Origin: Ornithodoros turicata
Taxonomy: Eukaryota; Arthropoda; Arachnida; Ixodida; Argasidae
Length of the DNA: 64,000 nucleotides
Direction of reading: 5' to 3'
Assembly (NCBI RefSeq): GCF_037126465.1
Contig: NC_088206.1
Span: 68,079,687 to 68,143,686 of the forward strand
Below are positions 55,783-64,000 of this stretch, in pieces. Both the position numbers and the translations under genes were made by a program. Position 1 is the first letter of the stretch; every line of letters begins with the position of its first letter. The notes below the pieces were generated by a model. The model worked only from the letters and a program-made list of their open reading frames with translations, made no database searches and was not told the DNA's origin.

Positions 55783-58060
55783 CCTAGCTATCTCACAAAA
55801 CATGTGAGAGCTTCAGACAGACTTGTACGTAACAAAAATACTCTACTCAAGTTACTCTACCTTAAGTGCATTTTGGGAGTAACTTGGTATCTTACAAATA
55901 CTTTTAAAAGGCAGCATTTAGTATCTATAAGTCACATTGTGACTTTTTGTCAACGTCCCTGGTCAACTTTGTGAGCAAATAAATTATTATTGTTATTATT
56001 ATTATCTAAATTTGAATACATTTTCTTTCTTTCTTTTCTTCTTTCCTTCATTCGCTGTAGTGGATCGTGCCAAAGAACGACCATCGGAACTGTTCCTCCG
56101 CCGTCCGAGAGAGAGAGAGCTTTCATTCGCACACATAGTCTACAACCCTCTCAACTCTTTCCGAGAGCCCACAAATGAATGACATCACTCCGTGACATAC
56201 AGAGCACGCTGCAAGTAGCACCGCACCATGTCCATAGTGAATTAACTCTCAGTGGGAATAAGACACACCAGCACATCGGGGGCGGGCCTTCCAATGTAAT
56301 GCCACACCACTTGCGGTAGTTTTTGTTTGTGCGCGTGCATGTTTTTGTTTTGTTTTTCATTTTTGTAAATTAAATTGCACAGTGAGGAGAAACCGTCCAG
56401 CGAAAATATTTTGCATGGTAGCTTCCGATACACTGCTTGAAGAATGACGCAGTGTTTCGACCAAAGCGAAGTGTCATTTCATTTAAGGTAGGTGCCTTCG
56501 TTTGCCATTGTGACAAGCGTGGTGTAGAACGGAACAGCAGTGTGACACAAATTTTGGCCACACTGCTGTTAGATGCCAAGGTTGGCGTATGACAAAAAAA
56601 TGCTTTCTTTCTTCACACAAATAGGCTCTTTATACACTAAACACGTCAAGGTCTTCCATTTTCTACGTCTCTACAACCAGCAACCTTTCCCCGAGCTGCT
56701 ACTTGGCACACAACATCGCTTCTCGATATAGCTCGTACGACAAAGGGCGGGACTTCCTGTACGATCTCTAGGATCACGACGCGCAACACAGTGTCGCATC
56801 TTATGTAACAAGGTGAAAGCTAACACATGCAACGTCCGTCCCTAGGACGGAACACAAAATAAATATGCCTAAATGTGTCAACATTTTCGCGTGTTGCTTC
56901 GCTAATAAGTTACCCCTACAGCTTGGCTCTCAACAGTGGTAGCTCCTCTGCAGAAAACTGGGAAGTGCCAGGAAGAAATGATTCTGGAAAGAAATGTCGT
57001 GCGTCACAAGTGATCGTCCCCAAGTGCAGGAAGGGTTAACCTACTTATACTGTGAAGAACTTTGGTGACTTCGTCTGCGTTGGGTACCAGTACCGTGCCT
57101 TCTTTCCTGCAGGGCAACAATATGACAGAGTTGTAATGCAGTCAACTGTGTCGTCTGCACGGTTGAGACTGACAATTACCGTAATTTCACGCGCATTAGC
57201 CGCGGCTTATGCGAGATTTTTTTTTTTCCCACGGGCACTCTGCGCCTTATCTGATGACTATTTCTCCCTGGTATTTGCCCCGTACGCCAGTTTTAACAAA
57301 ACGGCCGACACTGTCTCTGAACAGAACCGCCCTGCCAACCGGCAAACAATCCGTAACAGGGGCGCGTCCACATTCGAGTAGACTGACCTTCTTTGTGCCT
57401 TCCCCCTAGCAACTCTAACTAAACTGGTGACTGTGATTCATGTCTTCTGGAAGGCCACTGACCCATTGATCCATGAAAAACATGCAAGAAAGGCTCAGTC
57501 CGATTGTGGCAGAACTTTAGAACTGACCTCCTTTGTTGTACACCATGCCGACCCCGGAGTATGGACCACAGGGTTTATGGTCTTCTCTACGGTTTCCTTT
57601 GTTGCACAATCAGTGGCGTCATATTGCCCGTGGTTTATCTGCCCGAAAATTTTCAAAACATTCCTAAAAACGGGGTACTGCGGCTCATCTGCGGCGCAGC
57701 TCATAAGCGTGAAATTACGATAATTATTATTTCCAGGTCAAACTGTTCTTGTTTCTGCAGTTTCGATTTCAACAGAGGCGATGCAAAATGGTGTAGGAGT
57801 GTGGGAGAGGGGGATAAAGGTTTAGGACGTGTTTCGGCTTGAACTACTGCGGCCTTCATTTAGACATCACCAAGTGCTCCAGACCAGAGGCTGAATAAAC
57901 AATTTAAGTCTTTTGTGTGACGTGTCTAACAGCAGCACAGTGGCATTTACTGATCAAAAGCAGACGCCACAAAAGGTACACGCTCAATCAAACAACTTTG
58001 TGACAGATTCCTATGTTGAGTGGGTGATGTAGCCTTCCAACACAAATGTGAGCTGGTGTT
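55783..58060. other. Unassigned, downstream of GNPAT
   Basis: One 9-mer copy at 57150-57158. No gene recognised; the GNPAT 3' UTR must run through the right part, but no polyadenylation signal was identified. Confidence 0.4.
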
Positions 58061-61000
58061 TCATGTTGCATAGCATCTGTTACAGTTTTCTCCCCAGTTT
58101 TGTACAACCACGAACAACACCTCCATATTAACCACACTTTCATTGTACTGCTTGGCTAACCTGACTTCCTTCTTGGCTGCTCCAAGGAACGTGAGACACA
58201 GCAAGCAGTTGTTGAGCAAGTCCAACGACAGGACATGGTACTCGCTCGTCCGCCCGTTGAGGATTGCCTCTTCCGCGGCACACTGGCATTGCCTCACAAG
58301 CTCTGGTATCGGAACATCCACCTCGGACACTCTTCGACTTACCAAAAATTCGCAAACAATCTGCAAGAAATAAAGTACTGTTGAGACTGATGCAAGAGCA
58401 GCATCCAAAATGTTGCAGGGGCTTAAAGGGGCACTAAAATGCGAAAACAACTTGCCAATAAAGTTGCTGTTGTCGCAGCTTGTTCTCAAATGAAAGTCTG
58501 TGATTCAGTTCGTATAATTAGTTCACACAGGAATACCGTTTAGAAGAAAAACGCAATAAAAACAGAGCCTCGTTTGGCGGCAAAGAATGGGATCCTCGGG
58601 AAGCACGATTGGCGGCATCCAATCAGAGAGCAGGAGAAGCGGATGTGGAACGGGTCGTGTCGTAAAGTTGTGTCCTTGCGCGGCATGCACATGATGTGCA
58701 CTGCAGCATTTTTTAATACCAACTCACTGAATTGCAGCCCACAACAGTAATCCCAAATGTTCTAGTGACAACAATTATCTTCACGTCTTTCAAACAGCGA
58801 CACCGGCGTGCTACGTAGGTCACTCTATGTTGCGCAACATGGACTGAAGGCACCCGATGTATACCCGAAACATACCCGATGTGCAGCACAAAATTAACGT
58901 AGCATGTAACATAATTTGGAGTGAACTTGTGGTAGAATTTTAGTGCCCCTTTAAGGTACAAGTTAAAGTAAATCAGACAAACCTGAAAGCCCTTTAAAAA
59001 CGGCATCACATGACTAGCCAAGGAGTTAAGCAACTGGATGCTATCGTCAGAGAGGGTATCCATGTCACTCGAAGAAGGAACACCGAGGGCACCGACATGT
59101 CGAAGCACTTCAACCGTGTCCAGAAAGTTCTAGAAAAACACATATTAAAATCAGCTCTAAGCTTTCACAGTTAAAAGTTTTGAAATCCTGAGCGACCGCA
59201 CTCACATTTTCAAGCTTGTCCATTTCGAAGACAAACTCCCTTTGCAGAAGATTCTGAAGTCTCTTGAAGTTTTCGAAAAGGACATCTGGAAGAGAGTTTA
59301 GAACCGTACACATTTAGAAACAAAAAATATTACGTTTTAATCATAAATAGAGCCTGAAGTTTTAGTGTTTTACCCGATTCTTCCCCGAATTGAAGGTTGC
59401 CTCTTTAGGGTGAAACCCGATATTTACCCGGCAAATTGCCCTCACTGAGAAGTCCGTAGGAATGCATACTTAGCTTGTTTGGCAGCAAATGCAGTTACAT
59501 CACAGTTTGTACCAATCCAGTACAGTTAGTTTGAGTAACTGAGCCCGATTTCTCCCCGAATTTAGCACACTGGAAGTTTTTCCACCCGAATTCGCACGAA
59601 TTTAGAGCACACGTTTATTTACCCGATTTTTACCCTCCGAATTTAGAAAAAAAATATTTCCCGAAAACTTCAAGCTCTAATCATAAAATATGGAGCTCTT
59701 TTGAGTTTATTCTTATTCTACCCAAATCAAAAGCTAGAAGATTCTGTTGTGACTATTGAAAACTGAGCAAACTGCCAGTTTCCTTAGATATATGCGGGAC
59801 ACACCGTACAGAGAGGACAGCCTTCGAGAAATTCCGCTCACCATGGGTCCTCGGCACCGGCGTAGTGACCAGGACGAGGGCGGTCATGCAGGCCGGTGCT
59901 AGCACTTGGAGAGCTTGGTTGCCGTAGTGATAGAGCAGCATCCGAGGCAGTGCCGCTTCCACGGTGTTGCTCTTTATCCGCAGCAGAGAGCTATTCTTGG
60001 GATCCTTACTTGCCTTCAGTTTTTTCTTGGACCCCTTCGCAAATTCCACTTCGTTGGATGGAGAAAGTCTGAGGAGGTACGAGTGGGTGTTGATCTCCCT
60101 CCGTAGCCAATCCAAGGATGATCCAGATTCCGCACCTGTTGTGGAAGGTTGCCAATCATTCATGCATCGCTACCAGGGATCGGAACCGGAACAGAACCCG
60201 AACCGGAAAAAAAAAGTTATTTTCTGTCAAACCTGAACAATTTTTTTGCTTGTCCTGAGCCGAACTGGAACTGAACCGAAAAAATTTGATTATGTTACCG
60301 GTTCGGGAATTGGTTCAGAGGTGAAATAACTGTACTACCGAATGACATTTTTTGTTTTTTATTTATTTTTTGTACGATGCCGGATGCAAGTAAAAGTTTG
60401 TGACTGTGTTTTAAAAAAAAGTTATTTTCTGTCAAACCTGAACAATTTTTTTGCTTGTCCTGAGCCGAACTGGAACTGAACCGAAAAAATTTGATTATGT
60501 TACCGGTTCGGGAATTGGTTCAGAGGTGAAATAATTGTACTACCGAATGACATTTTTTGTTTTTTATTTATTTTTTGTACGATGCCGGATGCAAGTAAAA
60601 GTTTGTGACTGTAGCGCCAGTTTTTTTTGCCAGAGCAAAAGAGGGCCCTGACCGCGTTCCGCCGAAAGGCTTGCAAGTACTTCGCTTTTTGTTTTCAGCA
60701 GACGACCACGAGAGTGTAATACAGTAAAATATCATATAAATAATAAATGCGTTTATTACTTTTCTTGTGTTTTCACTTGCTTTCATGAAAGGTTTTTCAC
60801 CTGAAATGGTTATCTCACACCTTCTCTTACAATGAGGTTAAGCTCACATTCATGTAGCAAAGTTACTGACGATGAACCGGTTAAACCAGGGGGGGGAAAA
60901 AGTAACGGTTCCAATCTCTGTAAATATCCCAACCGTATTTTTTTTATCGTTTCTCCCTGAGCCGAGCCTGAACCGGTTCGAGCTGATAATTTCGGAGCTA

Positions 61001-63990
61001 AACCCAAACCAAACTAATATGCCTGAACCTGAACCAGACCGAACCGAAAAAAATACCGGTTCCGATCCCTGATTGCTACTGCTTGAGTCTCCTGGAATCT
61101 GTCAGAACACCTTCTTTTGCTTTCGTTATGTATTTATTTATTTTTTTCATATTTCAGTCTGGTATAGAACGTGCTTCAGCAGAGTTGAACGGTACAGCGA
61201 GGCAAATTTACTGTGAACAGTTGCGTGGTACAGTTGCCATGTTGAAACATATGATTCTAAACATGATGTCCTACATACCATCCCCTAGGTTTGTCATTCA
61301 TAGCAGTCTTCACAACATACGGTGCAGAGATTCACGTAGCACAAATTAACACCAAAGGTGCTCGTTCAACCCTCTGCATGACACCGCTTGGTGTAACATT
61401 ATGGCACAACACAGCTGGGATTCATAAGAAGCTCCTCAACTTCACAGTCACTGCCATTCACAGTGCCCCACATCGTACACCATCACCATATCTCGTAGCA
61501 TCTGTCAAGGTAACTGCTATAGTGAACTGCAGCAGGGACAGCATGGTAACAGGTGAACACGTCGCAGTCCCACTTGGATATTGTTCTACATTTTGTGCGG
61601 ATCAATAAATCAAATGAATCTAGCAATCCAAACTTCACCCACTATATATCTCCACCTCAAAGTGGAGGAATATCCATGCTGTTGTTACACATTTATTTCT
61701 CATTTGTACCAAACTTTCCATGTCACATTACTTTACAGTATTTGCAATCAATGCACCTCACAGGGTACATGGCGTCGCACCACAATCCTTCATATCATTT
61801 TTTTCTTCTTTTCGTGTTAGCGCCTCGAAGCAACTGTTGCTATGAGTGGCGTACAGACATGGACAGATGGAGAGAGGACAGCAGCAAGGAGTGGGGGACA
61901 GAGGGTTAGTGTGCGTCCTGGGCAGACTTCAGGGGGAAGTCTTCGGAAGACCCAGGGAAAACCTCAGACAACACATCTGGTGACAGGCATGCAAAACAGA
62001 TTTCCCTTGGACAAGACCTTTACTGGTGGGGGCCCCTTTGTGGTGGGGGCCCCTGGGCAAATGCCCCGTCTGCCCTCCCCTAAATCCGGCACTGGAACAC
62101 GTCGTTGTTCACGGAACATTCATACCACACAAAAAGAACATTTCAAAGGCACTCACCGTGAAACTTCACGACAACGCCAGCTCTCCGCAGGAACTGCCGT
62201 AGCCAGAGCACTTCTTCGGCCAACTTGTCCGCGGGAGGGGTTGCAATACCAGGAAGCCGTGACAGCTGCGAATGTAGCACGAGGCAGAGGAGTGGAAATG
62301 GAGACATGGCCAGAATGCCGTGATGAGCCTTGATCACCCTCCGCGCCAGCCTCGCGCACGCTTCGGCCTCTGCTGGCGTGTGATGTGTAATAAACCTGTA
62401 GATGACACAATAGGATGTGGGTTCTCGAACTGTGATTTGCTCAGTTGTATGGAAACCGTAGTGAATACCAGGGATAGGCTGTTGTTTAGGGCTCTGACGT
62501 TAGAAAATTTAACGGCAGATTTCGTGGATCCTTAGGTCCAATATTATCCGAAGGAATGCCCATGCGGCTCATAAGTAGGGCCTGACGTTTTAGGGTTAAA
62601 CCCGTACCCGCTCGATATTTACCCCCCGGAACGAAATCTGTAAAATTCGGGTTTAACTTGAATCTACCCGAAAACATCCGGGTCGGGTGGCACACTCATA
62701 AGCGTGCATTAAAATAAAGTTTGATAACATTGCTAAACATTACTTCCATGTTAAGACAAATTTTTATTAAACAAAAAAAATCACCCGAATACACCCGAAT
62801 TTTCAAATGAAAAATAGCACCCGATACTTACCCCCCAAATTTGGCCAAAAATAAAACCCGAAAAAGTCAGGCTCATACTCATAAGTAGGGCTTCCGGTTT
62901 TCGGTGTTTGTGTTTTCTGAGGTATGATAAGATTGGGCGAATATACGTGACAAAGAGGGGTTATCCTGTTACCCCATTATGATAAGCCAACTCGATGTTG
63001 CACAACCGTAATTTGGCTAGGCGTTCATTCCTGCTCTGTTTCAGATGGATCCAAAAAGTTATGAACACCAAAAAACGGAAACCCTACTCATAAGCAAAGA
63101 AAGGAGAGAATAGCATGTGGGCAAGCTGATGCATTAACTGTGTGAATAGAAAAGCTTGAGCTTGGTCAAAGAGCCATGTTCGAACTGTCGCCATGCGGTT
63201 CGGCTCCTGACTACCGAAGTTCATAATATTTTTTTGTGCTCGTGGGTTTCCAGAACTATGTATAGAGCCTGAAGTTTTCGGGAAATATTTTTTCCTACAT
63301 TTGGGGGGGGGGGGGGGGTAAAAATCGGGTAAATAAACATGTGCACTAAATTCATGCAAATTCAGGTGAAAAAACTTCCAGTACGCTAAATTCGGGGAGA
63401 AATTGGACTCAGTCAAACTAACTGTAGCGGTTTGGTACAAACGGTGATGCAACTGCATTTTTCTGCCAAACAAGTAAGTTAGTGCATTCCAACAGACGTC
63501 CCAGTGAGGGCAATTTGCCGGGTAAAAATCGGGTTTCACCCTAAAGAGGCAACCTTCAATTCGGGGTGCAAATTCGGGGAAGAATCGGGTAAAACCCTAA
63601 ACTTCAGGCTCTAACTACAATCAAACTCCTTTATAGCGAACACCTTCTTAACGAAAATACCACTACAGCAAATTTTTTTTGCGGTCCCACTGGAGCCTAT
63701 AGGTCCAATAATGGACATCCTTTTTAACGAAAATACCTTTACTGCGAATTTTTTTTGCTGTCCCCTGAGCTTCGTTGTAAAGGAGTTTGACTGTATGTAG
63801 CAACGGCTGCAACAAAAGTGCCTCGTAGAAATGCAGGTAGACACAATTAGTGAGCAAACCTCGGTTGAAGGGCATGAAACGTCCGATCGACATGGGGGTC
63901 ACAGAAGCTTCGTACGGAGATAGGATCCCCAAACCGAATGAAGATGTCACCGTAGTTGTCATTCAATATCCCCCTGGCTTTCACCAATCC
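58061..63990 (-). CDS. GNPAT: Dihydroxyacetone-phosphate acyltransferase, C-terminal six exons
   Basis: GNPAT acylates dihydroxyacetone phosphate in peroxisomes, the first step of ether-lipid (plasmalogen) synthesis. Exons on minus: 63990-63860, 62395-62157, 60135-59842, 59285-59206, 59129-58983, 58360-58061 (stop TGA). All acceptors end in AG and all donors start with GT (GTTTGC, GTGAGT, GTGAGC, GTGAGT, GTTTGT). Phases agree at every join, giving 396 codons. The first exon holds GLVKARGILNDNYGDIFIRF and GDPISVR, the end of the acyltransferase domain. The next reads FITHHTPAEAEACARLARRV and LAEEVLWLRQFLRR, then LRIKSNTVEAALPRMLLYHY, LFENFKRLQNLLQREFVF and the C-terminal helices. The catalytic HX4D lies outside the window. 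The protein ends NRCYAT without a canonical PTS1. Introns carry at least six MITE or SINE insertions. Confidence 0.9.
59348..59679. mobile_element. hAT MITE with perfect target duplication ATCATAAA
   Basis: ATCATAAA at 59340-59347 and 59680-59687; ends TAGAGCCTGAAGTTTT and AAAACTTCAAGCTCTA. Same family as 63263-63613. Lies in a GNPAT intron. Confidence 0.9.
60174..61071. mobile_element. hAT-like element with internal 205-bp duplication
   Basis: Ends CAGGGATCGGAACCGG and CCGGTTCCGATCCCTG. Flanks ATCGCTAC and ATTGCTAC match at 7 of 8 bases. The interior holds a tandem duplication (60216-60420 and 60421-60612) and one 9-mer copy (60698). In a GNPAT intron. Confidence 0.85.
61072..61812. other. 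GNPAT intron, unassigned part
   Basis: Nothing recognised apart from T-runs. Confidence 0.4.
61813..61990 (-). mobile_element. SINE (Ruka-like), internally shortened
   Basis: GTGTTAGCGCCTCGAAGC, GGAGTGGGGGACAG, then GACTTCAGGGGGAAG joined directly to TCTTCGGAAGACCC (the middle is missing). In a GNPAT intron. Confidence 0.75.
62028..62096 (-). repeat. Second copy of the 1803-1880 dispersed repeat
   Basis: Reverse complement begins CCAGTGCCGGATTTAGG and continues GGGCATTTGCCC, GGGGCCCCCACC. Confidence 0.65.
62576..62877. mobile_element. hAT MITE, TAGGGCCTGACG ends
   Basis: CTCATAAG at 62568-62575 and 62878-62885. Ends TAGGGCCTGACGTTTTAGGG and AAAAAGTCAGGCTCATA. CTCATAAG also occurs inside at 62695-62702. 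Confidence 0.7.
62886..63086. mobile_element. hAT MITE, TAGGGCTTCCGG ends, perfect target duplication
   Basis: CTCATAAG at 62878-62885 and 63087-63094. Ends TAGGGCTTCCGGTTTTCGG and ACGGAAACCCTA. It shares a target copy with the preceding MITE. Confidence 0.85.
63263..63613. mobile_element. hAT MITE (family of 59348-59679), target duplication split by a mariner MITE
   Basis: Left duplication ACTATGTA (63255-63262). The right copy is ACTA (63614-63617), then the mariner MITE, then TGTA (63796-63799). Ends TAGAGCCTGAAGTTTT and AAACTTCAGGCTCTA. Confidence 0.9.
63618..63793. mobile_element. Tc1/mariner MITE (family of 36023-36198)
   Basis: TA flanks both ends (63616-63617, 63794-63795). CAATCAAACTCCTTTAT at the left, AGGAGTTTGACTG at the right. 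Confidence 0.88.
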
Positions 63991-64000
63991 CTGTAAACCA

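Noticed and set aside
1..64000. Bacterial operon or prophage reading of the window
   Set aside because: Genes have spliceosomal introns with matching phases, and the repeats are eukaryotic SINEs, LINEs and MITEs.

Overview
The window is eukaryotic nuclear DNA from an arthropod, most likely a tick. The reasons are intron-containing genes with consensus GT/AG sites, several copies of a tRNA-derived SINE that resembles the Ruka family described from ixodid ticks, a cytosolic sulfotransferase, a DUF229 protein, a secreted cysteine-rich protein of a type I associate with ticks, and dense mobile-element debris (LINEs, Penelope, Ty3/Gypsy, hAT, mariner and piggyBac-like MITEs). I cannot name a species.

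Four real genes can be supported. (1) The 3' part of a DUF229 gene lies on + at 1-1529 and is open to the left edge. (2) A cytosolic sulfotransferase lies on + at 13233-15501, with two exons and a phase-consistent intron that carries a TTAA-flanked MITE. (3) A secreted cysteine-rich protein lies on - at 23014-19518, with four exons whose phases all agree. (4) The C-terminal six exons of the peroxisomal ether-lipid enzyme dihydroxyacetone-phosphate acyltransferase (GNPAT) lie on - at 63990-58061, again with every splice phase consistent. These genes do not form an operon or pathway. They are separated by repeat-rich DNA, and their introns hold many of the insertions.

Layout. 1-5 kb: DUF229 3' end, then unassigned DNA. 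5-7.1 kb: a SINE split by a hAT-like element that carries a 20-unit minisatellite with a 582-bp higher-order repeat. 8.8-13 kb: hAT transposase and Penelope relics, and a LINE 3' end. 13.2-15.5 kb: sulfotransferase. 18.8-19.3 kb: two fold-back MITEs. 19.5-23 kb: secreted-protein gene, with a LINE, tRNA-like repeats and a palindrome in its introns. 23.7-24.9 kb: an I/Jockey-like LINE with a hAT MITE nested in it. 29-36 kb: a nest of SINEs, LINEs and a very young Ty3/Gypsy element with identical 114-bp LTRs. 38.3-39.7 kb: the second, unexpanded copy of the satellite-bearing element and a fold-back MITE. 41-46.5 kb: apparently unique DNA with clusters of the 9-mer GCAGACGAC. 47.5-50.7 kb: a 3.2-kb DNA transposon with terminal inverted repeats of about 840 bp and an unusual transposase-like gene broken by a 16-bp tandem duplication. 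52.9-54 kb: a satellite of about 248 bp. 55-55.8 kb: a GC-rich inverted-repeat element. 58-64 kb: GNPAT with intronic hAT and mariner MITEs.

The two observations I find most interesting are the long-TIR transposon at 47.5-50.7 kb, and the unexplained excess of GCAGACGAC/GTCGTCTGC, with 26 exact copies counted by eye on the two strands. Coordinates were worked out by hand reading. No search or alignment program was run.
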